From a virus, in IMG/VR virus record IMGVR_UViG_3300046665_000548, positions 496,001-560,000 of that record: a stretch of DNA of 64,000 bases. The stretch is one strand, 5' to 3'. Below the pieces are notes generated by a model. The model did not search any database, was not told the origin of the DNA, and saw nothing but the letters and a program-made list of their open reading frames with translations. The position numbers and the translations under genes were made by a program. Positions 46,794 through 54,328 of this stretch are shown piece by piece; position 1 is the stretch's first letter, and the number at the start of each line of letters is the position of its first letter.

Positions 46794-47378
46794 ATGGCGG
46801 AGACGAGTGAGTTCTTCCTTGAGCTTCCGGAACTTACGTTCGATCCACGCGAACTATTAAAGATTGCGGAGGAGATGCATGATCATTGGAAGCCATACGT
46901 CGATCCTGGCTACAATTCAATAGGGGCGAGCTTACACCTGCGCCATCCTACAAATGTTGAGCGCGCGTACGTTCAGCACCTGAGAAAAAAACTGACGTTT
47001 GTGATTAACCGACATCGGGTGATGTTTTTCCGCATCCTTCCAGGTGTTTTGGTTCCTCCGCATCTTGACCTCCACCCGCCCGGTATGGCCGTTGCTAGAC
47101 AGGCGGCTATCGTATTTCCATTGATCCCGAAGGGACCGAAGACAGGTGCACCAATTCGATGGCATCGAGATGGAAAGGTTGTCATGGAGCATCACTATTC
47201 CACCGAATACGCGACGATGATCAATACTCAGCAGACGCATTCCGTTCAGAACAATGAGCATGAAAGGATCGCTTTTCAGTTCAGCGTTTATGAGCAGTTT
47301 GCAGATTGCGTCACGCGCTATCGAGAAGGCACCTTCTTTACTAACTCGTTGCATCAACCCTACGTCCCAAATGTCTAG
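46794..47378 (+). CDS. 2OG/Fe(II) oxygenase, aspartyl/asparaginyl hydroxylase-like, first tandem copy
   Basis: A 194-residue protein. VPPHLDLHPPG supplies the H-x-D iron ligands, THSVQNNEHERIAFQF the distal His and Arg. FFLELPELTFDP, VARQAAIVFPL and MEHHYSTEYATMIN are shared with the following tandem copy at 47371. Hydroxylation of a protein side chain is likely; the target is unknown. The family differs in sequence from the pair at 24.3-25.7 kb. Confidence 0.8.
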   Translation: MAETSEFFLELPELTFDPRELLKIAEEMHDHWKPYVDPGYNSIGASLHLRHPTNVERAYVQHLRKKLTFVINRHRVMFFRILPGVLVPPHLDLHPPGMAVARQAAIVFPLIPKGPKTGAPIRWHRDGKVVMEHHYSTEYATMINTQQTHSVQNNEHERIAFQFSVYEQFADCVTRYREGTFFTNSLHQPYVPNV

Positions 47379-47949
47379 GAATGTCTCCGATCAATTCTAT
47401 CTTGAGCTACCCGAGCTTACGTTTGATCGAAACGAGTTTATTTCCACGGTAGAAGAACTTCGAAAATACTGGAAGCCTTGTATGACCCCAGTTGGGGTCG
47501 GCGTGGGATGTCGGGTTCAGCGTCACGTTTCTATCTTTGACCGACCTCACGTCAAGAGCATCACGGATAAGCTTGCCTTCGAATTGAATGCATACAATGT
47601 CGGTTTCCTCAAGCTTGATCCCGGTTTTTATCTACCCGAGCACGTAGACGCCCAACCGCCCGGATCACCGGTAGCTCGTCAGGCCGTCATTATGTTTCCG
47701 ATTACTCCACTCGAAGCAATTGACACTGCTCCTATCCGTTGGTTTCGAGAAGGAGAGTTGGTCATGGAACACCATTATTCCACCAAACACGCCACCATCA
47801 TCAATGCACAAGAGAACCATTCGGTTCAGAACAACGCAAATGAGAGAATTAGCTTCCAGATCAGTCTTTATGAGCCATTTGCGGATTGTGTGAAGAAATA
47901 TCGAGAAGGAACGTTCTACAATAACCAGAGCATTGTTTCGCCCGTATAA
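47371..47949 (+). CDS. 2OG/Fe(II) oxygenase, aspartyl/asparaginyl hydroxylase-like, second tandem copy
   Basis: A 192-residue tandem paralogue overlapping the first by 8 nt. It keeps LPEHVDAQPPG (H-x-D, here H-V-D), FYLELPELTFDR, VARQAVIMFPI and NHSVQNNANERISFQI. Both copies keep all iron ligands, so they likely act on different targets or sites rather than one being inactive. Its stop codon overlaps a perfect late promoter. Confidence 0.8.
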   Translation: MSRNVSDQFYLELPELTFDRNEFISTVEELRKYWKPCMTPVGVGVGCRVQRHVSIFDRPHVKSITDKLAFELNAYNVGFLKLDPGFYLPEHVDAQPPGSPVARQAVIMFPITPLEAIDTAPIRWFREGELVMEHHYSTKHATIINAQENHSVQNNANERISFQISLYEPFADCVKKYREGTFYNNQSIVSPV

Positions 47950-47952
47950 ATA
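47945..47952 (+). promoter_or_regulatory. Late promoter TATAAATA overlapping a stop codon
   Basis: A perfect box whose TAA is the stop of the preceding gene; the AUG at 47962 is 9 nt downstream, giving a leader of only a few nucleotides. Confidence 0.8.
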
Positions 47953-47961
47953 CTCCGTATT

Positions 47962-48258
47962 ATGCAATCTGGTGATCTCCGAATGACTGACAAGACCGAA
48001 GATGCTTTGAGAAAGATTGACCCGATCAATCGGCTTCTCGAAAGCCGCTTTGGACTTCGTGTCGATGGTGGATCGGTTGAGCATCTACTTGACGTTCTTC
48101 ATCTTTATGATGGGAAGCGTGATGTGTTGATCAAAACCCTAGGCGAAGCTCAGGCTATTAAAACGTCCGAGTATGCCAAGGCAGTTCTGATCAGTGAAGC
48201 TGTTCGGATGATGATTCGAGAAATTGCACCAAAGCGATTGCAGAAAAGAAAGCGATAA
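47962..48258 (+). CDS. Small late protein
   Basis: A 98-residue helical, basic-tailed protein. A second in-frame AUG at 47983 is possible but lacks a ribosome-binding site. It precedes the scaffold-like gene at 48270. Unknown function. Confidence 0.65.
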   Translation: MQSGDLRMTDKTEDALRKIDPINRLLESRFGLRVDGGSVEHLLDVLHLYDGKRDVLIKTLGEAQAIKTSEYAKAVLISEAVRMMIREIAPKRLQKRKR

Positions 48259-48269
48259 GGGAGTTTTTT

Positions 48270-49289
48270 ATGAGCAAGAAGCAAAAGTTGGCCGAGACTC
48301 GCCGTCGCATTGCAGAACTTCAGACCAAGTTGGTATCACTGAAGACTGCAAAGCCCGTGACGGAGAAGGAGGCTCGTTTCAATACGGGTCTAGCACGCCT
48401 CATCGAGAGCGAGCTTGACAAGGCAGGCGTGGTCATGGCGGCCCAGTCCATCGTGGACAAGCTGACCAAGATGATTGAAGACACTGCCAAGGTCTATGGT
48501 GACGAGGTTGTTCCGATGATGGATTCCATCAAGGACACTTTCGGTCCCGACATGGCGGAAAATTTCCGCAACGCTGCCCAGAACCAGTTGAATGCCGCTA
48601 CCACGGCTCTCACCCAGGTTAAGGATGCTATCGGAGCAGAGGTATCGAAGCTCGAAGGCGTAATCAATGGCGGCGGTTCGAACGACATGGGAATGGCTGA
48701 CGACCTCAGCGATATGGCTCCTCCGGCTGGCGCTCCTGCGATGCCTGATCCGGCTGCTGCTGCTATTCCTCCGGCTCCTACTGATGGGGTTGGCGGCGAC
48801 ATGAGCACCGATCCTACTCACGGCGATGCCCCGCTCGGTGATACCGGCGAAATTCCGATGGACCCAGGTCTTGACGGAATGGACGATGGCAGCGCCGCTG
48901 GCCGCGCCAAGAAGGAAAGTGCAAAGCCGAAGGGCAAGCCTGTCCGTGAAGGTGAATTCGTTCTCGGCAAGAAGGGTGTAAATCCTTTTGCAAAGAAGGA
49001 TGATGCCAAGAAGGACGATAAGAAGAAAGATGACGCTAAGAAGGACGATAAGGCTTCTGGCGACAAGAAAGAGAAGGAAAAGGATGCCAAGAATGAGAGC
49101 GCTCGTTCGAAGGCTACCAAGGCTCTTTCCGAATCTTCCAACCCAGATCAGATGATTCTGAACGCTTTCAAGAAGGCGCTTCGTGAAGGTCATTCTCCGG
49201 TTCGCGCCGCTCGTGCCATTTCCAAAGTCTTCGAAGTCGATTTCGCAGATGTTGTTGAAATCGTTCGAGAGAGCAGCCTGGGAAAATAA
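48270..49289 (+). CDS. Probable virion/scaffold protein with charged repeat linker
   Basis: A 339-residue protein. An N-terminal coiled coil (1-45) is followed by a conserved helical domain, roughly residues 50-135 (VMAAQSIVDKLTKMIED, VVPMMDSIKDTFG), which I recall from T4-like marine phage virion proteins. A Pro/Ala/Asp linker (about 145-215) and a KKDD-rich repeat (about 238-275) lead to a C-terminal helix pair (NAFKKALREGHSPVRAAR). Composition suggests a core or internal protein. AAGGGAGTTT supplies the ribosome-binding site. Confidence 0.65.
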   Translation: MSKKQKLAETRRRIAELQTKLVSLKTAKPVTEKEARFNTGLARLIESELDKAGVVMAAQSIVDKLTKMIEDTAKVYGDEVVPMMDSIKDTFGPDMAENFRNAAQNQLNAATTALTQVKDAIGAEVSKLEGVINGGGSNDMGMADDLSDMAPPAGAPAMPDPAAAAIPPAPTDGVGGDMSTDPTHGDAPLGDTGEIPMDPGLDGMDDGSAAGRAKKESAKPKGKPVREGEFVLGKKGVNPFAKKDDAKKDDKKKDDAKKDDKASGDKKEKEKDAKNESARSKATKALSESSNPDQMILNAFKKALREGHSPVRAARAISKVFEVDFADVVEIVRESSLGK

Positions 49290-49318
49290 AGGCCCGCCGC
49301 GATCAACGCGGAGCGAAG

Positions 49319-49780
49319 GTGGGCTCTAACACGCAACTCAACATCCCTGGTACGGCGAAAGTCGGCCAGGGTGTACAAGCTCGGCGTGCCGCAGATAAAC
49401 CTCTTCGCTCGAAAGAGCCACAAAAGGGCTCCGATGGTCTCCCCTTGTTCGGAGATCGTCATAAGCAAAAGGAAATGCTTCTTGATAAGCAGCTTGATGA
49501 AGCTGGAATCGTGAAACCAATTGCGCCGGTTAAGCCAACTCCCCCGGCCAATCCTTCACAGACATCTGCTCAACAGCCAGCAAATCAGGCCGACGAGCAG
49601 AAGGCACAGTCGATCACTCAGCGCATTCGCAGTCAGAACCCAGCGGGTGTTCAAGTTGATCAGATTCCAAATCTCGTTCAACAAAGTGCAAACGCGATTG
49701 GTGTCCCAACGCAAGACGTTCCAATGATGGTTGATTTGGTTAAAAAGGCGCTCGGCGTCGGTCAGCCTCAACAGAAGTAA
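49319..49780 (+). CDS. Late hypothetical protein
   Basis: A 153-residue protein with a GUG start, Pro/Gln-rich middle and helical C-terminus (IPNLVQQSANAIGV, DVPMMVDLVKKALGV). Probably a structural accessory by position. Unknown. Confidence 0.6.
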   Translation: MGSNTQLNIPGTAKVGQGVQARRAADKPLRSKEPQKGSDGLPLFGDRHKQKEMLLDKQLDEAGIVKPIAPVKPTPPANPSQTSAQQPANQADEQKAQSITQRIRSQNPAGVQVDQIPNLVQQSANAIGVPTQDVPMMVDLVKKALGVGQPQQK

Positions 49781-49788
49781 GGTGTAGG

Positions 49789-50208
49789 ATGATTCTTCTT
49801 GAACTCTTTGACGCGAACGATCCGCAATTGGATGATGGCCAGGACCTTCGGAAGGACCTGAAGAACGATGCCATCGATATCCTTATGCCGTTCGCGGCCC
49901 ATGGGGTCCCATTCGTGACAGTTCAGAACGTCATCGATAAACTCGGTGAAGCAAAGTCTGGTCTTGTCATTGATCGTGCTCTTGTCATGGACATCCTAAA
50001 TCCAGAAGAAGTAAAGATCGTCAAAAAGATCGAGGGTGATAAAATCTGGCTTACTATTCCGGAGCCAGTTGATGGCCAGCGTGAGGTAACTCAACAGAAG
50101 CAGGAACAAGACAAGCAGAAGACCATCAACATGGCTCAACAGCAGGCAAAGAAACAAGTCGCCGCTCCTCCTGCTCCAGCGCCAGCCGCACCACCTCCGC
50201 CACAATAA
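49789..50208 (+). CDS. Conserved T4-like-phage virion-associated protein
   Basis: A 139-residue protein. DAIDILMPFAAHGVPFVTVQ, then SGLVIDRALVMDIL and IEGDKIWLTIP, match a family recalled from T4-like cyanophages that sits in virion gene clusters. The C-terminus is a Gln/Ala/Pro tail. A strong terminator follows. Confidence 0.7.
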   Translation: MILLELFDANDPQLDDGQDLRKDLKNDAIDILMPFAAHGVPFVTVQNVIDKLGEAKSGLVIDRALVMDILNPEEVKIVKKIEGDKIWLTIPEPVDGQREVTQQKQEQDKQKTINMAQQQAKKQVAAPPAPAPAAPPPPQ

Positions 50209-50243
50209 GATTTAGACTCTATACTGACCCCTAGTTTAAGATG

Positions 50244-50271
50244 AAGGAGAGACCCAATGTCTCTCCTTTTT
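50244..50271 (+). terminator. Rho-independent terminator
   Basis: A 10-bp perfect stem (50244-50253 with 50259-50268), loop CCAAT, then TTTTTATTTT. It closes the late unit that starts near 45869. Confidence 0.9.
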
Positions 50272-50300
50272 ATTTTGTGACATTTGAACAGTGAATATTG

Positions 50301-50975
50301 ATGGTTATTAAAGAACGTTTCGAATACGCAAAGCTTTCTCGCGACACCCAAGAAGATGGGACGAGATTCTATAACTGTCCCATCACGGGTCTTGCGCTGC
50401 CTAGTGTCACCACTGTTCTGTCAAAGACGGCAGACAAGACGGCATTGATCCTGTGGGAACAGGCCGTTGGTAAGAAGCGTGCTGATAGGGCTAGAGAAGA
50501 GGGAACTGCTCTCGGCACTTTGATGCATACCCATGTCGAAAACTACGTCATGGGGATCGAGCGCCCGAAAGGCAATCATCTGATGCGGTTACAAGCCGCA
50601 CGCATGGCAGATCAGATCATCGCCAAGGCACTGCCAAAAGTTGACGAGGTATGGGGACAAGAGGTCGCCATGTATTTCCCCGGACTATACGCCGGGACAA
50701 CGGACCTTGTTGGTGTCTACGAGGGTGAAGAAGCCATCATGGACCACAAGACGGCCAAGAAGATGCGCACACGCGATATGATCGATGACTACATGGATCA
50801 GATGGCCGCTTATGCCATCGCGCATGATGAGGTCTACGGGACCAACATCAAGAAGGGCGTCGTGTTCATGGTCAGTCGTGACCTCGAATTTAAAGAATTC
50901 ATTCTCAAAGGCCAGGAATTTGAGGACCACAAGGGTTCTTTCCTCCGCCGCCTTGAAACATTTATGGGATCATAA
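50301..50975 (+). CDS. PD-(D/E)XK-type nuclease
   Basis: A 224-residue protein of the RecB/Exo-like nuclease group. LPSVTTVLS, EGTALGTLMHTHVENYV, AGTTDLVG and IMDHKTAKK follow the family order, with D and D-x-K catalytic residues; QMAAYAIAHDEV and FMVSRDLEF form the C-terminal motifs. It resembles mitochondrial genome maintenance exonuclease-like phage enzymes. It may degrade host DNA or process recombination intermediates. Confidence 0.85.
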   Translation: MVIKERFEYAKLSRDTQEDGTRFYNCPITGLALPSVTTVLSKTADKTALILWEQAVGKKRADRAREEGTALGTLMHTHVENYVMGIERPKGNHLMRLQAARMADQIIAKALPKVDEVWGQEVAMYFPGLYAGTTDLVGVYEGEEAIMDHKTAKKMRTRDMIDDYMDQMAAYAIAHDEVYGTNIKKGVVFMVSRDLEFKEFILKGQEFEDHKGSFLRRLETFMGS

Positions 50976-51058
50976 TGATATTTTCAAATCGCTGCACTCT
51001 TATGCTCTTCGGCGTAATCGTTTTCGGTATCGCGCTCGGAATTTTTCATCGTCTTTAA
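50975..51058 (+). CDS. Tiny membrane peptide
   Basis: A 27-codon frame starting MIFSNRCTLMLFGVIVFGIA with one membrane helix; AUG overlaps the nuclease stop (TAATG). Plausible by coupling, but short. Confidence 0.45.
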   Translation: MIFSNRCTLMLFGVIVFGIALGIFHRL

Positions 51059-51082
51059 ATCGTTTCCGGCTCCAAAAAACGC

Positions 51083-51110
51083 TTGACGATCTCTCTATCT
51101 GTGGTAATCT
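51083..51110 (+). promoter_or_regulatory. Early-type extended -10 promoter
   Basis: TTGACG, 16 nt ending TGG, TAATCT (51105-51110), with about 40 nt of leader before the gene at 51155. Confidence 0.7.
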
Positions 51111-51154
51111 GAGTACATCAGAGAGATTGATTCGCCCCCAACACGGAGCCCTCC

Positions 51155-51910
51155 ATGTTCGCCACTGCTCAGACCCTCAAGTCCCCGAAGGCCAGCGCGA
51201 AGAAGAGCGACAAGGCCGAGATCGAAATCACCAATTTCGGCCTGACGGCGGCCCTCAAGTACACCATCCAGACGCTGGAAACCGTCTATGCGACCATGGA
51301 CACCCAGGTCAAGTCGCAGATGACCGATCTCTTCGTCAAGCAGGGCTGCGCCAAGCAGGCCAAGCCGGAGAGCTTCAAGGGCTTCGAAAATCTGGCCCGC
51401 AAGGACGCGAACGGCAAGTCCGTGACGCTCGCCGCCTCTGGTTCCTGCGAGTTCCGCAAGCGTTCGACCGCCTCGGCACTTTCGGATGAAGAGGTCGCCA
51501 TTCTGGAAGCGAACGAAATCACCTACGGCACCGACACCAAGGTGGCCGAGACCTTCGTGATCAACCCGGAATACGCCAACGATCAGGAAATGCTGGCGAA
51601 GGTCGAAAAGGCCCTCAAGGGCATCAAGGGCCTCCCGCAGGATTTCATCATGAAGCAGGAAGGCGTGTCCAAGCGCGTTGTGACCGACGAGACCGTTGCG
51701 CAGGTCTTCAAGAAGCCGGTCGCCGTTGCTGAGAAGCTGCTCCCACTGATCAGCACTCTCGCGATCAAGCCGACCGTCGCCACCGACGATATCAACGCAG
51801 TGTGGCCCTTCGTTCAGCCGCTGCTCGGTATCGTCACTCAGGAGCAGGTTCGCGAGTTCCAGGCCAAGAAGGACTCGAAGCGCGGTAGCTTCAAGAAGGC
51901 AGCCGCCTAA
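51155..51910 (+). CDS. Hypothetical protein, probably highly expressed early
   Basis: A 251-residue protein starting MFATAQTLKSPKASAKK with a Lys-rich N-terminus and a long helical body. Third positions are strikingly C/G-rich compared with neighbouring genes, suggesting selection for high expression. It has its own early-type promoter and a following hairpin. No family recognised. Confidence 0.7.
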   Translation: MFATAQTLKSPKASAKKSDKAEIEITNFGLTAALKYTIQTLETVYATMDTQVKSQMTDLFVKQGCAKQAKPESFKGFENLARKDANGKSVTLAASGSCEFRKRSTASALSDEEVAILEANEITYGTDTKVAETFVINPEYANDQEMLAKVEKALKGIKGLPQDFIMKQEGVSKRVVTDETVAQVFKKPVAVAEKLLPLISTLAIKPTVATDDINAVWPFVQPLLGIVTQEQVREFQAKKDSKRGSFKKAAA

Positions 51911-51924
51911 AATCCCAAAAATAG

Positions 51925-51948
51925 CTCCCCACCGCTGCCGGTGGGGAG
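51925..51948 (+). terminator. Hairpin after 51155 gene
   Basis: A 9-bp GC-rich stem (51925-51933 with 51940-51948) without a U-run, 15 nt after the stop codon. Termination is possible but weakly supported. Confidence 0.45.
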
Positions 51949-51980
51949 TAAACTGCGTACTGCGGGTTATCCTGACGCGA

Positions 51981-52009
51981 CTCCGAGGGCATATATTGTG
52001 CCCTCGGAG
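51981..52009 (+). promoter_or_regulatory. Second hairpin, in the outer-membrane protein leader
   Basis: An 11-bp perfect stem (51981-51991 with 51999-52009) with loop TATATTG, no U-run, ending 37 nt before the porin AUG. It could control mRNA stability or translation of the membrane protein. Confidence 0.5.
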
Positions 52010-52045
52010 GCGTGCCATGGGGACCGTCACAAAAATGGAGTTACC

Positions 52046-52858
52046 ATGAAATATCTTCGATACTTGGGGGCGATTGCTGCTGTTGCCCTTCTTTCCTACG
52101 GTTCGGCATCGGCGGCCGATCTCGCATACCGAAAGGCACCACCCGTCGTCACCTACCCGGAGGCGCAAGCTTTGTTCGGCGGTCTGACCATCGGCATCAA
52201 TGGCGGTTACGGCTGGAACAAGGTCGATACCACGAATCAGTCGATCAACACCACGGGAGGTCTGGTTGGCCTACCCAACGGGACTTTCCCCGCAACCACA
52301 TTTACTGGTGCCAACTCGACTGGCAACATGGATGGTGCATTCTTCGGTGGTCAGGTCGGATACGCGTGGCAGCAAGGCAACGTCGTCTTCGGGATCGAAA
52401 CCGATTTTCAGTGGGCTGATTTCAAGACCAGCAATCAGTTCAGCGGATCGTTGCTTGGCCCTGTCTACAATACGTCGAGCAAAATCGACGCATTCGGTAC
52501 GTCACGGTTGAAGCTCGGTTACGCGATGGGCAGTTTCATGCCTTATGTCACGGGCGGCGTGGCCTATGCGAACATTCGTTCTGATCTGAACGTGCAGCCG
52601 GGCGCACTCGGAGCACCGGTCGGCGCGGCCTTCAATCAGTCCAATGAAAGCTGGCAGGTCGGTTACGTGGTTGGCGGCGGTATTCAGTACGCTGTCACTC
52701 AGAATTGGCTGCTCGGCGTCGAGTACAAGCACATGGAGTTCGCGTCCCGCACGTACAATTTCAATTTCAATGCGGCGGGTGCTGCCCGAGCAGACGCGGG
52801 CGTCAAGTCTGACCTTGTGAGCCTGACCTTGAACTACAAACTGCCAGTAGGTTTCTAA
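52046..52858 (+). CDS. Outer-membrane beta-barrel protein, Omp31/porin-like
   Basis: A 270-residue protein with a signal peptide (MKYLRYLGAIAAVALLSYGS, cut near SAA-AD) and mature N-terminus ADLAYRKAPP typical of Rhizobiales Omp31/Omp25-type barrels. Alternating beta strands with GGYGWNKVD, FGGQVGYAWQQGNVVFG and C-terminal SLTLNYKLPVGF (terminal Phe) indicate an eight-stranded barrel. A phage copy could mask or replace receptors against superinfection, or be a recently acquired host gene. TGGAGTTACC precedes the AUG. Confidence 0.88.
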   Translation: MKYLRYLGAIAAVALLSYGSASAADLAYRKAPPVVTYPEAQALFGGLTIGINGGYGWNKVDTTNQSINTTGGLVGLPNGTFPATTFTGANSTGNMDGAFFGGQVGYAWQQGNVVFGIETDFQWADFKTSNQFSGSLLGPVYNTSSKIDAFGTSRLKLGYAMGSFMPYVTGGVAYANIRSDLNVQPGALGAPVGAAFNQSNESWQVGYVVGGGIQYAVTQNWLLGVEYKHMEFASRTYNFNFNAAGAARADAGVKSDLVSLTLNYKLPVGF

Positions 52859-52876
52859 CCTCCCAGCACAGCAGAA

Positions 52877-52908
52877 AGGGGCGGTCTTCTGGCCGCCTCT
52901 TTTTTTTT
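52877..52908 (+). terminator. Rho-independent terminator of porin gene
   Basis: AGGGGCGG (52877-52884) pairs with CCGCCTCT (52893-52900), one G-U pair, followed by eight T residues. Confidence 0.88.
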
Positions 52909-52918
52909 GGACACATAA

Positions 52919-53086
52919 ATGAACATTCGTGAAAAATTTGCCCGTGCTATCTATGACCGCCGTTTCGGCGCAGGCACGTGGGATCGCCAAAAGCAAGCGA
53001 TCAAAAACTGGCCAAGCCTTTCTGCTCAGGACGCGCTGAAAGATGCCGATGCCGTTTTAGCCGCCCTCGATTGGCGAGACCTCTGA
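52919..53086 (+). CDS. Small basic protein
   Basis: A 55-residue protein starting MNIREKFARAIYDRRFGAG, helical, between the porin terminator and an early promoter. Composition fits a small DNA- or RNA-binding protein; not recognised. Confidence 0.55.
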   Translation: MNIREKFARAIYDRRFGAGTWDRQKQAIKNWPSLSAQDALKDADAVLAALDWRDL

Positions 53087-53091
53087 TTGGC

Positions 53092-53119
53092 TTGACAAGC
53101 ATGCGATTCGTGGTAGATT
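53092..53119 (+). promoter_or_regulatory. Early-type extended -10 promoter, predicted leaderless
   Basis: TTGACA (53092-53097), 16 nt ending TGG, TAGATT (53114-53119), and the AUG at 53126 after 6 nt. Best match to the consensus in the window. Confidence 0.8.
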
Positions 53120-53125
53120 TAGTCC

Positions 53126-53890
53126 ATGCGATATGATTCATTTGCCTACCTTTGGCCACCCCGTCCGGATCAGCCGATCCCGCAGACGCTGTTGCCGTAT
53201 TACGAAAACAGCCTGGGCTACGTTGCTCAAGCGAAGAAGAACGGCACCTGCAACATCATCGCGGTAAAGCCCTCATTGTGGCGCGCGGATAACAATGCGG
53301 ACGACTGGATGGTCTGCATGAGCCGCCACAAGGAAGATCACAAGCTCTGGACGCCAACGGCGGCGTCGAGTGCAATCTTCAAGGGCCTCCCCGGCGAGGG
53401 CTGGTACGTATTCGTGGCAGAGCTTCTGCACAGTAAGCTCAAGGAAGGTCCCAAGGACACCAATTTCATCAACGACATTCTCGTTGCGGATGGCGATTAC
53501 CTGATCGGTAAGACGTTCGGTGAGCGCCAGTATATGCTCTACGATCTCTTCCTGGGCGAAGAGGCCGCCGATTATCTTTCTCTCGAAGAGACCAATTTGA
53601 AGGGTCGTGATCTACTCAATCGCAATAACGCGCTCCAGAATTTGCGTAAGGATGATATTTTTGTTGCGCCGACGCACTATGTGCTGGACGGCAATACGTG
53701 GCTCGCCAAGAACTTCGCCTCCGATTTCTCCAAGCTGTACAATTCGTTAGTCACTCCTGAGGACGAAGGTCTTGTCTTGAAGAACCCTGAGGCCAAGCTG
53801 TCGGCGTGCATTCGCGCCTCTTCGAACGCCGGTTGGCAGGTCAAGTGTCGCAGGCAAATCGGACAGGGCGGAAAGAACTATTCGTTCTAA
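53126..53890 (+). CDS. ATP-dependent nucleic acid ligase-like nucleotidyltransferase
   Basis: A 254-residue protein with the order of covalent nucleotidyltransferases. AQAKKNGTCNII (about residues 34-45) is a K-x-(N/D)-G motif I, GWYVFVAELLHSK motif III, EDEGLVLKNPEAKL motif IV and WQVKCRRQ motif V. This fold underlies RNA and DNA ligases and capping enzymes. The K-K-N-G variant is diverged, so the substrate class is uncertain; RNA ligase is a reasonable guess. Its mRNA is predicted leaderless. Confidence 0.72.
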   Translation: MRYDSFAYLWPPRPDQPIPQTLLPYYENSLGYVAQAKKNGTCNIIAVKPSLWRADNNADDWMVCMSRHKEDHKLWTPTAASSAIFKGLPGEGWYVFVAELLHSKLKEGPKDTNFINDILVADGDYLIGKTFGERQYMLYDLFLGEEAADYLSLEETNLKGRDLLNRNNALQNLRKDDIFVAPTHYVLDGNTWLAKNFASDFSKLYNSLVTPEDEGLVLKNPEAKLSACIRASSNAGWQVKCRRQIGQGGKNYSF

Positions 53891-53893
53891 ATA
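53888..53893 (+). promoter_or_regulatory. Late promoter box overlapping ligase stop codon
   Basis: TAAATA, 18 nt before the AUG at 53912; its TAA is the stop of the upstream gene. Confidence 0.6.
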
Positions 53894-53911
53894 CGGTTAT
53901 GGGAGATTTGT

Positions 53912-54328
53912 ATGCAGCGTCTTGAAGAACTCCGTCACCGCATGCGCGTGAAGCAGGCTAGCAACGATCAACTCGCTGCTATTCTTGCCGTACTCGGTGG
54001 GGAATGGCATGGGGTGCATGATTCGGAAGCAATCCTTTCGCTGCTGCGAAGCAAGTTGCAATTCTCGAATCGTCCTGATCTCAACGACGTGCAGTCTGTC
54101 CCGGAGCTTGTTGCTCGCCTGGGGGTCAAGCTTGATCACATCGACCCCGCTCTGCTCGAAGAGGCTCGTCTTGCCGACAAGGAATTCCATCGCAAGTTGG
54201 ACGAGGATTTCCGCCGCGCATCGGAAGAGCATCGAAACACGCCAGAACATCAGCAGTTCTTGACCGAGGAACGCGCTCGCTTTGGTACCCAGTATGACGA
54301 ATGGTTTCCAGGCCGAAAGGACTCATGA
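53912..54328 (+). CDS. Hypothetical helical protein
   Basis: A 138-residue Glu/Arg-rich helical protein starting MQRLEELRHRMRVKQAS. Late promoter box upstream, ATGA overlap with the next gene. It could neutralise or chaperone the RelE-like protein that follows, as antitoxins often precede toxins, but no antitoxin motif is visible. Confidence 0.65.
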   Translation: MQRLEELRHRMRVKQASNDQLAAILAVLGGEWHGVHDSEAILSLLRSKLQFSNRPDLNDVQSVPELVARLGVKLDHIDPALLEEARLADKEFHRKLDEDFRRASEEHRNTPEHQQFLTEERARFGTQYDEWFPGRKDS

